From NCBI GenBank assembly GCA_963532425.1, contig CAUSKK010000019.1, positions 1-39,487 of the forward strand: a stretch of 39,487 bases of DNA. The letters are read 5' to 3'. This document shows positions 23,801-32,384 of this stretch, piece after piece; positions within the stretch are counted from its first letter, which is position 1; every line of letters starts with the position of its first letter. Below the pieces are notes generated by a model. That model was not told the origin of the DNA and searched no databases. It saw only the letters and a program-made list of their open reading frames with translations. Source of the stretch: CAUSKK01 sp963532425 (GTDB taxonomy: Bacteria; Pseudomonadota; Gammaproteobacteria; Cardiobacteriales; Cardiobacteriaceae). Position numbers and translations under genes: made by a program.

Positions 23801-24646
23801 CACACCCATCTGGCCAAGCCCAAGGAAGACACGAAAATCCGCTACCGGGACATCGTGGTGCAGCCGCAGAAAATCATTTCTTCGCCCACTTGGTCCGGTT
23901 TGGAAGATGAACACGTCAGCTACAACGCCGGCTACACCAACGTGCACGAGCTGATTCCCTGGCGCACCATCAGCGGCCGCCAGCAGTTCTACCAGGACCA
24001 CCAGTGGATGCGCATCTTCGGCGAACAGATGATGAGCTACCGGCCACCGTTGAACACCCGTTCCATTCAGAACGTGCACAACAAGAAGCCCAACGGCAAC
24101 AGGGAAATTCTGCTGAACTTCCTCACGCCGCACCAGAAGTGGGGCATTCACTCCACCTATTCGGATAACCTGCTGATGCTGACCCTGGGCCGGGGCGGGC
24201 CACACATCTGGATTTCCGAGAACGACGCCAAGCGGGCCGGCATTGTCGATAACGACTGGGTGGAAGTCTTCAATGAGAACGGCGCCATCGCCTGCCGGGC
24301 CGTGGTTTCCCAGCGCATCATGGACGGCATGATGATGATGTACCACGCCCAGGAGCGAATCATGAACGTGCCCGGCTCGGAAATGACCGGCACCCGCGGC
24401 GGCCTGCACAATTCCGTAACCCGGGCCATGCTGAAGCCCACCCACATGATTGGCGGCTACGTGCAGCAGGCCTACGGCTTTAACTACTACGGCACCGTCG
24501 GCTGCAACCGGGATGAGGTGGTTGTGGTGCGGAAGATGAGCAAAATTGACTGGCTGGACGGCCCGGACGGCCCCGACGCTCTGCCACGCCAGCTGCCCAC
24601 GGACCCGGACGCGGTGCTTAACCCCAGAAGAGGAGAACAACCATGA
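20861..24646 (+). CDS. narG: respiratory nitrate reductase, catalytic alpha subunit NarG
   Basis: 1261 residues against 1247 in E. coli. The FS0 [4Fe-4S] ligands are seen as STHGVNCTGSCSW (His50, Cys54, Cys58) and Cys93 in RGCPRG. The molybdenum-ligand aspartate lies in YDWYCDLPPASP near 222. Conserved bis-MGD-binding segments continue to FNYYGTVGCNRDE near the C-terminus. It reduces nitrate to nitrite on the cytoplasmic face of the inner membrane with electrons from NarH. There is no twin-arginine signal, as expected for the NarGHI type, where NarI anchors the complex. The start has GGGAGAA upstream. The TGA overlaps the narH ATG. Confidence 0.98.
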   Translation: MSQFLDNLLFFTREKEPFAHGHGELRKENRGWENAYRQRWQHDKIVRSTHGVNCTGSCSWQIYVKNGLVTWETQQTNYPRTRPDLPNHEPRGCPRGASYSWYLYSANRVKYPKIRAGLLKLWREARQVLEPVEAWASIISDPAKTALYKQQRGLGGFVRASWDEALELIAAANVHTVKTFGPDRVVGFSPIPAMSMISYASGTRYLSLIGGVCLSFYDWYCDLPPASPQVWGEQTDVPESADWYNSHYLIAWGSNVPMTRTPDAHFLAEVRYKGTKVVAVTPDFAEIAKFGDEWLNPQQGTDAALAFAMGHVVLTEWYVKGQSDYFTDYVRRLTDFPMLVMLEKNERGDLVPGRFLRASDLDGLKDSEHSEWKTIALDENSGQLVVPNGTVGYRWSQEKGRWNLEEKEGEQNREVRLQLSLKGEAVASVAFAHFAARSDGEFWARCEQDEVLHRNVPCRKLTLADGSEVAVATVFDLTLANYGVDNGLGGANVARSYDDNIAGTPAWQEKLTGVPADKVIRIAKEFAETAHKTHGKSMVIIGAGVNHWYHMDMTYRGVINLLMMCGCIGQSGGGWAHYVGQEKLRPQTGWVPLAFATDWHRPPRHMNGTSWFYNHASQWRHEKFDLHDLVSPLADKKGLPHHMLDYNIKAERLGWLPSAPQLNRNPLTIAKEAEAAGLEVKDYVVKSLKDGSLRFACESPDDPANFPRNLFIWRSNLFGSSGKGAEYMLKYLLGCPRAGVLNQDGTMKPEEVDWVDEGATGKLDLVTTLDFRMSTTCVYSDIVLPTASWYEKEDINTSDMHPFIHPFSQAVNPCWEARSDWEIYKGIAAKFSELCEGHLGAETDVVTLPMQHDSPAEMAQPFDAKDWKKGECELIPGKTAPAIITVARDYRDTYKKYTSLGPLMSSLGNGGKGINWNTEAEVKILGELHRTVSEPGVSQGRPRIDSAIDACDTVMSLAPETNGQVAVKAWAALSEFTGRDHTHLAKPKEDTKIRYRDIVVQPQKIISSPTWSGLEDEHVSYNAGYTNVHELIPWRTISGRQQFYQDHQWMRIFGEQMMSYRPPLNTRSIQNVHNKKPNGNREILLNFLTPHQKWGIHSTYSDNLLMLTLGRGGPHIWISENDAKRAGIVDNDWVEVFNENGAIACRAVVSQRIMDGMMMMYHAQERIMNVPGSEMTGTRGGLHNSVTRAMLKPTHMIGGYVQQAYGFNYYGTVGCNRDEVVVVRKMSKIDWLDGPDGPDALPRQLPTDPDAVLNPRRGEQP

Positions 24647-26193
24647 AAATTCGTGCCCAGGTAGGCATGGTGCTGAACCTAGACAAATGCATCGGCTGCC
24701 ACACCTGTTCCGTAACCTGTAAGAACGTCTGGACCAGCCGGGAGGGTATGGAATACGCCTGGTTTAACAACGTGGAAACCAAGCCCGGCATCGGCTATCC
24801 CAAGGAGTGGGAGAACCAGCAGAAATGGAAGGGCGGCTGGGAACTGAAGCGCGGCAAATTGCAGCCGCGCATCGGCGGCAAGTTCCGCGTGCTGGCCAAT
24901 ATCTTCGCCAACCCGGATTTGCCGGAAATCGACGACTACTACGAGCCCTTCGACTACGACTACCAGAACCTGCACACGGCGCCCCTGTCCGAGCACCAGC
25001 CCACGGCCCGGCCCCGTTCGGTCATCACCGGCGAGCGTATGGAGAAAATCAACTGGGGGGCCAACTGGGAGGACGACTTGGGCGTGGAGTTCGAGAAGCG
25101 CAGCAGGGACGCCAACTTCGAGCGGGTACAGAAGGAAATCTACAGCCAGTACGAGAACACCTTCATGATGTACCTGCCGCGGCTCTGCGAGCACTGCCTT
25201 AACCCCACCTGCGTGGCCGCCTGCCCCTCCGGCGCCATTTACAAGCGGGAAGAAGACGGCATCGTCCTCATCGACCAGGAAAAATGCCGCGGCTGGCGCA
25301 TGTGCATCAGCGGCTGCCCCTACAAAAAAATCTACTTCAACTGGAAGACCGGCAAGTCGGAAAAATGCGTGTTCTGCTACCCGCGCATCGAGGACGGCCT
25401 GCCCACCATCTGCTCGGAGACCTGCGTCGGCCGCATTCGCTATCTGGGGGTAATCCTCTACGACGCCGACCGTATCCAAGAAGCGGCTGCCACGCCGGCG
25501 GAAACGGATTTATACGCCGCCCAGCGCAGCCTATTTCTGAATCCTCACGACCCGGAGGTCATCGCCCAGGCCCAGCGGGACGGCATCGCCCACAACGTGC
25601 TGGTGGCGGCGCAGAATTCCCCCGTCTACAAATTGGCCATGGAATGGGAACTGGCCCTGCCGCTGCACCCGGAATACCGCACGCTGCCGATGGTTTGGTA
25701 CGTGCCGGCCCTATCGCCCATTCAGTCCGCCTTTGAACAGGGGCAAATCGGCACCATCGGCAAGGCCGGCATCATTCCCGACGTGGCCAGCCTGCGCATT
25801 CCCGTGCAGTATCTGGCGAATCTGCTCAGCGCCGGCGATGAAAAACCGGTGATTCGCGCCCTGGAACGGCTGCTGGCCATGCGCGCCTATAAGCGGGCCC
25901 AGACCGTGGACGGCGTGGAAGATTTACAGGTGCTGGAAGATGCGGGGCTGACCGCCGCCCAGGCCGAGGAAATGTACCGCTACCTGGCCATTGCCAACTA
26001 CGAGGACCGCTTCGTGGTGCCCAGCGGCCACCGGGAACTGAACGTGCCCGAGGCCTACGAGGAGCGCAACGCCTGCGGCTTCACCTTCGGCAACGGCTGC
26101 GGCGGCGGCAATCCGGGCGCCAACCTCTTCGGCGCCAAGAACCAGACCACCCGCCAGGTGGGCCGGGTGCAGCGCTGGGAGGAGGAAGTGTGA
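24643..26193 (+). CDS. narH: respiratory nitrate reductase, iron-sulfur beta subunit NarH
   Basis: 516 residues (512 in E. coli). Four ferredoxin-like cysteine groups can be read: DKCIGCHTCSVTCKNVW (16-30), LCEHCLNPTCVAACP near 184-198, EKCRGWRMCISGCPY near 217-231 and EKCVFCYPRIEDGLPTIC followed by ETC near 244-265. The Trp in CRGWRMC replaces a cysteine, the mark of the group that makes one cluster [3Fe-4S]. The subunit carries electrons from the hemes of NarI to NarG. It starts within the narG stop (ATGA) and has GAGGAG before the ATG. Its end overlaps the GTG start of narJ. Confidence 0.98.
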   Translation: MKIRAQVGMVLNLDKCIGCHTCSVTCKNVWTSREGMEYAWFNNVETKPGIGYPKEWENQQKWKGGWELKRGKLQPRIGGKFRVLANIFANPDLPEIDDYYEPFDYDYQNLHTAPLSEHQPTARPRSVITGERMEKINWGANWEDDLGVEFEKRSRDANFERVQKEIYSQYENTFMMYLPRLCEHCLNPTCVAACPSGAIYKREEDGIVLIDQEKCRGWRMCISGCPYKKIYFNWKTGKSEKCVFCYPRIEDGLPTICSETCVGRIRYLGVILYDADRIQEAAATPAETDLYAAQRSLFLNPHDPEVIAQAQRDGIAHNVLVAAQNSPVYKLAMEWELALPLHPEYRTLPMVWYVPALSPIQSAFEQGQIGTIGKAGIIPDVASLRIPVQYLANLLSAGDEKPVIRALERLLAMRAYKRAQTVDGVEDLQVLEDAGLTAAQAEEMYRYLAIANYEDRFVVPSGHRELNVPEAYEERNACGFTFGNGCGGGNPGANLFGAKNQTTRQVGRVQRWEEEV

Positions 26194-26969
26194 TTAAGGT
26201 ATTAGCGTTAATCGGCCGGCTGCTGGATTACCCCACGGCGGAGCTGATTCAGCATAAGGCTGAGGTGCTGGAAGCGCTGCGCACCACGCCCTACCTGCCG
26301 CCGGAGCTGCGCCGCAATCTCATGGCCCATGTGGAGCGGGAGTTCGCCCAGGACCTCTACGATTTGCAGGCCCGCTATGACGGCCTCTTCGACCGGGGCC
26401 GGTCCCTGTCGCTGCTGCTCTTCGAGCATGTGCACGGGGAATCCCGCGACCGGGGCAAGGCCATGGTGGATTTGCTGAACGTCTACCAGGAGGCCGGCCT
26501 GCTGCCGCGCCAGGACCAGCTGCCGGACTATCTGCCGCTGTTTCTGGAATTTCTTTCCACCCGCGACGAGGACACGGCGGCCCAGTGGCTCGGCAACGTG
26601 AGCCACATTCTGCTGCTGCTGGCCGAGCGGCTGCGCAAGCGGGCGGCCTGGGAGGCGGATTTGTTCGATGCGCTGCTGGTCATTGGCGGCGGCCAGCTGG
26701 CCGATGACCGGGTGCAGGCCCAGGTGGCAGCCGAGGAGGACGATTGTTCTTTGGCCGCCCTGGACCGGGACTGGGAGGACAAGGAAATTCGCTTCGACAC
26801 CGACGCCGAAAGCGCCTGCCCCACCCCGCCCCAGCGGGTCGGCGCCGCCATGCAGGCCAATAATGTGGAAGAACGGCTGGAGGCGGCCCTGCAACAGGCC
26901 CAGCCCCAGCGCTGGCATAACAAGGGCTGGAGTTCCAAACCCCGCAAAACCTCGGAGACCTCATCATGA
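26190..26969 (+). CDS. narJ: nitrate reductase assembly chaperone NarJ
   Basis: 259 residues of the TorD-like helical chaperone family, starting with the usual ALIGRLLDYPTAEL phrase and holding LFEHVHGESRDRGKAMVDLL near 70-90 and LPDYLPLFLEFLS near 112-124. It is not part of the final enzyme but holds NarGH for cofactor insertion and membrane docking. The GTG start overlaps the narH TGA. At 259 residues it is longer than the 236 of E. coli, because of an extended acidic and polar C-terminus. Its stop overlaps the narI ATG. Confidence 0.95.
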   Translation: MIKVLALIGRLLDYPTAELIQHKAEVLEALRTTPYLPPELRRNLMAHVEREFAQDLYDLQARYDGLFDRGRSLSLLLFEHVHGESRDRGKAMVDLLNVYQEAGLLPRQDQLPDYLPLFLEFLSTRDEDTAAQWLGNVSHILLLLAERLRKRAAWEADLFDALLVIGGGQLADDRVQAQVAAEEDDCSLAALDRDWEDKEIRFDTDAESACPTPPQRVGAAMQANNVEERLEAALQQAQPQRWHNKGWSSKPRKTSETSS

Positions 26970-27697
26970 TGCACAACCTGAGTCTATTCCTTTTCGGCAT
27001 TTATCCCTACATCGCCCTGGCCGTCTGCGTGCTCGGCTGCGTGCTGCGCTACGACCGGGAACCCTACACCTGGAAGGCCGATTCCAGCCAGCTGATGAGC
27101 AAGAAGGGCACACGGCTGGCCAATAACCTCTTCCATTTCGGCGTGCTCGGCATCATCGGCGGCCACACCGTCGGCCTGCTGACGCCCCACTGGGTCTATG
27201 AACCCTTCATCACCGCGCCGCAGAAACAGCTGCTGGCCATGGTGGCCGGGGGCATCGCCGGCCTGGCGGTCATCGCCGGCCTGATTATGATGATTCGCCG
27301 CCGCTGGACCGTGGAGCGGGTGCACCGCAACAGCAGCTTCGGCGACAAGGCCGTGCTGATTCTGCTGCTGGCCCAGGTCAGTCTGGGGCTCATTTCCATC
27401 ATCGTGTCCACCGGCCACATGGACGGCCACACCATGATGAAGCTGGCCGAATACTTCCAGAGCGGCGTGGTTTTCAACACCTTTAACGGCTACGAGGGCA
27501 TCAAGGATGTGAACATCGTCTACAAGCTGCACATTCTGCTGGGCTTTACCATCATTCTGCTGGTGCCCTTCACCCGGCTGGTGCACGCCATCAGCGCGCC
27601 CATCTGGTACCTGTTCCGCAACTATCAAATCGTCCGCAGTCGCAAGAGCTACGAGCGGCCGGAACTGCGCAGCTGGCTGCGGCGGAGAAAGGCATGA
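26966..27697 (+). CDS. narI: respiratory nitrate reductase, cytochrome b gamma subunit NarI
   Basis: 243 residues with five membrane segments. Histidines suited to ligating two b hemes lie in FHFGVLGIIGGHTVGL (second segment, near 52-67) and in YKLHILLGFTIILLVPFTRLVHA (fifth segment, near 189-211). It oxidises quinol on the periplasmic side and passes electrons to NarH, building proton motive force by charge separation. The ATG overlaps the narJ stop and its own stop overlaps the parvulin gene start, so five genes form one coupled operon. Confidence 0.97.
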   Translation: MMHNLSLFLFGIYPYIALAVCVLGCVLRYDREPYTWKADSSQLMSKKGTRLANNLFHFGVLGIIGGHTVGLLTPHWVYEPFITAPQKQLLAMVAGGIAGLAVIAGLIMMIRRRWTVERVHRNSSFGDKAVLILLLAQVSLGLISIIVSTGHMDGHTMMKLAEYFQSGVVFNTFNGYEGIKDVNIVYKLHILLGFTIILLVPFTRLVHAISAPIWYLFRNYQIVRSRKSYERPELRSWLRRRKA

Positions 27698-28509
27698 GCA
27701 ACTGCGACGTGCGCCAGCAGGTGAAAAGCACCAAATTCCTGCCCGACATCACCGTGAACAGCCGGCGGCTGGACAAGAACCGGCTGGCCCGGGAAATCCA
27801 GTACCACCCGGCGGCCAGCTTCGGCGAGGCCCTGCACCAGGCGGCTTCGGCCCTGGTGCTACGCGAGCTGCTGCGCAGTGAGGTGCTGGAAGAGTTGAAG
27901 GCGGGTAAAAAGGAAGAAGAGGCCATCGCCGCGCTCATCGAGGCGGCCACACCGGCGCCGGAGGTGAGCCCGGCCGACTGTGAACGCTTCTACCAGCAGA
28001 ACCCGCAGCGCTTCAGCACGGCGCCGCTCATGCGCGTGCGGCATATACTGCTGCCGGCGGCCAAGGACGACCTGGAGGCCCGGGCCGAACAGAAGCGGCT
28101 GGCGGAACGGCTACTGGCGGAGCTGGCGGCGGCGCCGGATTTGCACACGGCCTGGTGCAGCCGGTTGCATCTGTCCCGCTGTCCGTCGCGGGCGGAAGGG
28201 GGGCTGCTGGGCGAGCTGAGCCCGGGCCAGACGGTGCCGGAATTTGAGCGGCAGGTGTTCGCCCTGGAGGAGGGGCTGGCGCCGCAGCCGCTGGCGACCC
28301 GCTACGGCTGGCACGTGGTCTGGGTGGAGAGTAAGCGGCCGGGGCAGATTCGCCCCTACGAACAGGTGGCGGAAGACATCGCCGGCTATCTACAGGCGCG
28401 GCGGCAACGCCAGGCGGTGGCCGATTACCTCTATGGTCTGGTGGCGCGGGCGGACATCGTCGGCATTGAACTGCGTCCCAACGATGACAACATTGTGTTG
28501 AGCGGCTAG
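27694..28509 (+). CDS. parvulin-type peptidylprolyl isomerase (NifM/PpiC-like) of the nar operon
   Basis: 271 residues, no signal peptide, so cytoplasmic. The C-terminal half is a rotamase (parvulin) domain: MRVRHILLPAAKDD near 112, SRCPSRAEGGLLGELSPGQ near 160-178, FALEEGLAPQPLATRYGWHVV near 190-210. The N-terminal part is a helical, NifM-like region. A PpiC-type isomerase at the end of narGHJI is known from pseudomonads and other proteobacteria and is thought to help fold the reductase. The start overlaps the narI stop (ATGA), and a terminator follows. Confidence 0.92.
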   Translation: MSNCDVRQQVKSTKFLPDITVNSRRLDKNRLAREIQYHPAASFGEALHQAASALVLRELLRSEVLEELKAGKKEEEAIAALIEAATPAPEVSPADCERFYQQNPQRFSTAPLMRVRHILLPAAKDDLEARAEQKRLAERLLAELAAAPDLHTAWCSRLHLSRCPSRAEGGLLGELSPGQTVPEFERQVFALEEGLAPQPLATRYGWHVVWVESKRPGQIRPYEQVAEDIAGYLQARRQRQAVADYLYGLVARADIVGIELRPNDDNIVLSG

Positions 28510-28518
28510 CCCCGGCCA

Positions 28519-28542
28519 AGCGTCCCCCGGGGCGCTTTTTTT
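28519..28542 (+). terminator. intrinsic terminator of the narGHJI operon
   Basis: AGCGTCC and GGGCGCT arms around a short C/G loop (one wobble pair) run into seven T, ten bases after the stop of the isomerase gene. Confidence 0.75.
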
Positions 28543-28582
28543 ATGGGCCGGGGAAGCGCCCGGCCGTTTGTAAAATGAATCC

Positions 28583-29176
28583 ATGAAGACCCTATTAATT
28601 ACCCTGGCCGCCCTTGCCCCTTTAGCCTACCTTGCCCTGATGACGTTGCTCCACCGCCGCTTTCCTGCCATCTGGGCCGTGCGGCGGCCGGTGAGCGACT
28701 ACGGTCTGGGCCCGGCCCGCCCCTACTTCTGGGCCGCCGCCGGGGCGGGGCTGGTGGCCACGCTGGCCCTGGCCGGCGCCTTGGCGTTGGCGCCGCCGGA
28801 TTTTCCCCGCCGCCTACCGAGCCTGGGCTACCTGCTGCTGCGGGCCTTGGCCCTGGTCGCCCTAATCCACTATCCCACCGACGGCCACGGCCGCGCCACC
28901 AGCTCGGCCGGCCGCTGGCACTATTTCTGGGCCATTGTCCAGTTCACGGCCCTGGCCCAGCTGCTGGCGCTGGCACCGGCGGTGGCCCACTACCTGCCGC
29001 CGGGCCCGCTGCCCACGCTGCTCACCCTACTTGCGCCCATCGGCACCGGGTCCCTGGCCGGCCTGGTGCTGGCCCTGCTGCTGCGGCCGCTGCGCCCCTA
29101 CTTCGCCGCCCTGGAACGGCTGTTTCTGCTGAGCTGCGCCCTCTATCTGTCGGCGCTGGCTCTGGCGCTAAAATAG
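28583..29176 (+). CDS. DUF998-like integral membrane protein
   Basis: 197 residues with six hydrophobic segments. VSDYGLGPARPYFW near 37-50 and HYPTDGHGRATSSAGRWHYFW near 96-116 resemble the conserved loops of DUF998 membrane proteins (SDYG and the FPTD...GRxH motif). The function of that family is not established. The ribosome site before the ATG is weak. The gene follows the nar terminator and precedes an AT-rich promoter region. Family assignment rests on these two loops only. Confidence 0.7.
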   Translation: MKTLLITLAALAPLAYLALMTLLHRRFPAIWAVRRPVSDYGLGPARPYFWAAAGAGLVATLALAGALALAPPDFPRRLPSLGYLLLRALALVALIHYPTDGHGRATSSAGRWHYFWAIVQFTALAQLLALAPAVAHYLPPGPLPTLLTLLAPIGTGSLAGLVLALLLRPLRPYFAALERLFLLSCALYLSALALALK

Positions 29177-29279
29177 CGAATTTATCGCCGGCCTTTATCT
29201 ATCAGGTCAGCTCACACGTCCGCCCATTTATACAAACGGATGAGCGCTTTCTATATATGTAATTAGCCAAGGAAAAAAC

Positions 29280-30218
29280 ATGAAAAAAGCTCTATTAACC
29301 CTACTGACCGCCGCCGGCCCGCTGACTGCCAAAACCGTTTCTTCCCTGGACCAGGTGGGCGGCGCCATCGCCAGCACGGAAATCCGTCGGGAATACGACT
29401 ATCAAATAGGCAACAGCGATGAAAAGGCGGACGGCTTCGGCTATCTGCCGCGCGATGGAGCCCAGACCGCTGAACTGCTAAAGCTGCTCGCCCCGAGCGC
29501 AAAAATCGCCAACGTCGGCCTGGTTAGCCTGAAGGCTTGGCGCGACGGCCAGAGCATTGCCGTGGTCTGCGAGAACCTGGAACCCATTGCCATGCGGGAA
29601 AATCAGCGCTTTTCCAATGAATGCCGGGAACAATATGCGAAAAAAGGCGTTAATCCTCTGGCAAAAATCACCGTTGCCGTGCTTACGCAGGATAGGAACG
29701 GTAAATTCCAGCTGGCCGCTGCCCCCTACGTAGAAGAATTTAAATATGAGGAGCAAGATAAAGACGGTGATACGGTTCGGGAACCCAGCGACGACCTGGC
29801 CGGTAAGCAATTTACCCTACGAAATCATAGCGATGACCTGGTGGTGGGCGAACTGGACCGGCTGGACTTCGCCCCCTACCAGCTGAGCGAAAATCACCCG
29901 GCCTTCGGCGTTCGCTACCTGGCGCAGGTCATGTACTCCGGTGGCGGCGCCTTTAATCAGGCCATTACCCTATTTACAGTCATGGACGGCCAACTTAGGC
30001 CGGTACTGACCGCGCCTACCTATGAATTTGCCGACATCGCCGGCGAATGGCACCAGGACGGCACGCGAGACCATGATGTGTCCAGCCGCGAGTTCGTGCT
30101 GATTCTGAAGACCAGCGGACAGGACGACTTCCGGGACATCATCTGGCGGGAAAGAGGAGCAAAAAAGAGCGAAGGCAAAACCTACCGCTGGGATAGCCGT
30201 AGCCAATCATATAGGTAA
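29280..30218 (+). CDS. secreted protein of unknown function, flanked by AT-rich DNA
   Basis: 312 residues with a signal peptide (MKKALLTLLTAAGPLTAKT). The mature part is mixed alpha/beta with many acidic residues and two cysteines (VVCENLEP near 97, SNECREQ near 114). No known domain is recognised. AAGGAAAAAAC lies before the ATG, and the 100-base upstream region contains TATATATGTAATTA. Base composition is lower in GC than in neighbouring genes, and both flanks are AT-rich with similar short phrases (CTTTATCTATC before, CTTTAGCTATC after; TGTAATTA in both). This suggests acquisition as a unit. Confidence 0.7.
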   Translation: MKKALLTLLTAAGPLTAKTVSSLDQVGGAIASTEIRREYDYQIGNSDEKADGFGYLPRDGAQTAELLKLLAPSAKIANVGLVSLKAWRDGQSIAVVCENLEPIAMRENQRFSNECREQYAKKGVNPLAKITVAVLTQDRNGKFQLAAAPYVEEFKYEEQDKDGDTVREPSDDLAGKQFTLRNHSDDLVVGELDRLDFAPYQLSENHPAFGVRYLAQVMYSGGGAFNQAITLFTVMDGQLRPVLTAPTYEFADIAGEWHQDGTRDHDVSSREFVLILKTSGQDDFRDIIWRERGAKKSEGKTYRWDSRSQSYR

Positions 30219-30241
30219 TTTACCGAGGCTTTAGCTATCTG

Positions 30242-30340
30242 TTTAAAAGCCATTAATTACATACAACAGCAGCACACGGGCATATGTTTAGTGGCTTTAA
30301 ACATATAGATATGCGCTTAGATTGTTTGTAATTAATGTAT
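30242..30340. repeat. AT-rich nest of inverted repeats downstream of the 29280 gene
   Basis: Three arm pairs interlock. CATTAATTACA (30251-30261) pairs with TGTAATTAATG (30327-30337). ATATGTTTA (30282-30290) pairs with TAAACATAT (30298-30306). AAAGCCA (30246-30252) pairs with TGGCTTT (30292-30298), which lies in the loop of the second pair. As RNA this could form alternative hairpins or a pseudoknot; as DNA it could be a set of operators or a recombination site. Confidence 0.75.
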
Positions 30341-30367
30341 TAATGCGGAGCCGGGACCAGCTAGAAC

Positions 30368-31610
30368 GAAGCGCTTCGCTCTGGGAAAAGGCGAAGGATT
30401 GTTTAGCGAGCAGAGGTCAGCGGGCGGTGCTCTGGCCATCGGAATCACCACCGGCCGGGCCGGGGTAAACCCTAGCGGCCAGCCGGAACGAAGCGCTTCG
30501 GCCCTGAGCTTTGGATTTATCACCAGCCCTTGTCGGCAAAGAAAACCGAAGCGCTTTCCTATCCAGACCGCCGGGCGGATTAACCGCCGAAGCGCTTCGG
30601 TTGGGAAACCGTTGTTCCGGCGAAGCGCTTCCTTTCAGAAAAAGCCAAATCCAGCTGGGGCATTTCCTCTTCTTGCCTGGAACGAAGCGCTTCAACCCTG
30701 CGCCCAGCTTTTATCGCCCGCTGGGGGAAGACGAAGCGCTTCATTCTGGCGAAGCGCTTTCCGGCCCTGCCCCAATAAATTGGCCTCGCTCTATCACAGG
30801 TTCAACGCCAAAAGCAGGAAGCGCTTTAAACCCGCAGGGACGGCGCTAACGAAGCGCTTCGGTTCCGTGCCTAGTGGGAGAAAACAAAGCGCTTCTTCCG
30901 AGCCCGCCGGGCCGGGCGCGGAAATCAAAGGGAAGCGCTTCGGGCTGGGATTAGCCGTCGCCGGGTGGCCATCTGAATGGGCGTTGGTCGGGCCGGGATA
31001 AACCCCAGCGGCCAGCCGGAACGAAGCGCTTCCCCCCAGAGCCCGTCGATTTACCCCGGCCCGGCGGCTTGGCATTCAAGCTAGGGAAGCGCTTCGCTGG
31101 GAACGGCCTTTTCAAGGGGAAGCGCTTCAAGCCCCCGGGTCGGGGCCGGCTTCGGCGGGGCCATGGGGAAATCAAAGGGAAGCGCTTCATTTCGGAGGAG
31201 CGCTTCGTTCAGGGAAAAGGCGAAGGGCGGTTTCGCAAGCAGAGGCCGGCGGGCGGCGCTCTGGCCATCGGAATCGGCAATCGGCATGGGCCGGACCGGG
31301 GTAAACCCCAGCGGCTCGCCGGAACGAAGCGCTTCCCCCTAGGTCATCAACGCCGAAGCGCTTCGTCCCTGAACTTGGGATTTATCGCCCACCTTACCGG
31401 CGAGAAAAAATGGAAGCGCTTCCCTACCGCCGGGCGGTTCAGCCAACGAAGCGCTTCTCTCCCCGCCGCCGCGCCCGCCACTTCGCCGACTTTGGTTGCA
31501 GCCTAAACCGAAGCGCTTCCTTCCTAACAGGTCGGAGCCAACGAAGCGCTTCGATTCTGAGCCCGAGATTTATCGCCAGCCCGGGCCAGCCAGGAAAACC
31601 GAAGCGCTTC
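30368..31610. repeat. palindrome array 3 (GAAGCGCTTC), about 1.24 kb
   Basis: There is no convincing gene between 30219 and 31667. Exact copies start at 30368, 30490, 30589, 30622, 30684, 30733, 30851, 30932, 31023, 31086, 31119, 31179, 31326, 31355, 31413, 31448, 31510, 31543 and 31601. Near copies lie at 30548, 30751, 30818, 30886 and 31197. Steps again fall near 18, 29, 33-35, 46-49 and 58-63. A longer degenerate unit of about 110-125 bases, holding GCTCTGGCCATCGGAATC and GGGGTAAACCC, is found at 30382-30499 and 31210-31335, with a partial copy at 30966-31032. Every copy ends in CCGGAACGAAGCGCTTC. Confidence 0.95.
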
Positions 31611-31667
31611 CTCGGCGGGGGCGGGCCGGCGGTAAAATTGGGGCCGGTTTAGTTTTCAGGAGTAGCC

Positions 31668-32384
31668 ATGTCCATTTTTTCCCGCCACCGTGCCTTTCTG
31701 CTGGTCAATCGGCGGCTGCTGCCGGTACGGGTGCGCACCGATGTGCAACTCGATGACCTGCTCGGCCTCGACGCCCAGAAGGCGGCCCTACAGCACAATC
31801 TTCATAATTTCCTCGGCGGCGCCCCCTATAACCACGTGTTGCTCTGGGGGGCGCGCGGCACCGGCAAATCCTCCCTGGCCCGGGCCCTCTATCTGGCCCA
31901 CGCCGACGCCCTGAGCATCGTCCAGATTTCCCCGGACGACGTGGCCGAACTGGCCCTGCTGCTCTGGCGGCTGGAACGGCAGCCGGGCCGCTTCCTCGTC
32001 CTCATCGACGACCTGTCCTTCAGCGCCGAAGACCGGGCCTATCGGGCCCTCAAGTCCACCCTGGACGGCGCCCTCTGTGCCATTCCGGCCAATGTGCTGC
32101 TGCTGGTAACCTCCAACCGCCGCCATCTGCTGCTGGAAAAACACGCCGCCGCCGATGCCCTGCACCCGGAGGAGGACGTGGAGGAGCAGATTTCCCTGTC
32201 CGAGCGCTTCGGCCTGCGCCTGGCCTTCCACCCGCTCAGCCAGGAGCAGTATCTGGACGCCGTCGCCCACTGGCTCGGGGTGGACAGCCTGGACGCCGAC
32301 AGCCGCCGGGCCGCCCTGCAGTTTGCCCTGGCCCGGGGCTCGCGCAGTGCCCGGGTGGCGGCCCAGTTCGTCAAGGCCCAATGA
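31668..32384 (+). CDS. DUF815-family AAA ATPase
   Basis: 238 residues. The P-loop LLWGARGTGKSSLARAL is near 58-74, the Walker B-like RFLVLIDDLSF near 105-115, and a sensor-like VLLLVTSNRRHLL near 144-156. Order and wording match DUF815 (AAA-like) proteins, whose role is not defined. The frame may start at the ATG at 31668, which has CAGGAG upstream. Its stop overlaps the MATE exporter start (ATGA at 32381), so the two are co-translated. Confidence 0.88.
   Translation: MSIFSRHRAFLLVNRRLLPVRVRTDVQLDDLLGLDAQKAALQHNLHNFLGGAPYNHVLLWGARGTGKSSLARALYLAHADALSIVQISPDDVAELALLLWRLERQPGRFLVLIDDLSFSAEDRAYRALKSTLDGALCAIPANVLLLVTSNRRHLLLEKHAAADALHPEEDVEEQISLSERFGLRLAFHPLSQEQYLDAVAHWLGVDSLDADSRRAALQFALARGSRSARVAAQFVKAQ

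Noticed and set aside
27694..28509. Parvulin gene at the end of narGHJI as a novelty
   Set aside because: A PpiC-type isomerase at this place is known from pseudomonads and other proteobacteria.
30399..31650. Open frames of up to 200 codons across palindrome array 3
   Set aside because: Same cause as above; they overlap on both strands and have no independent support.
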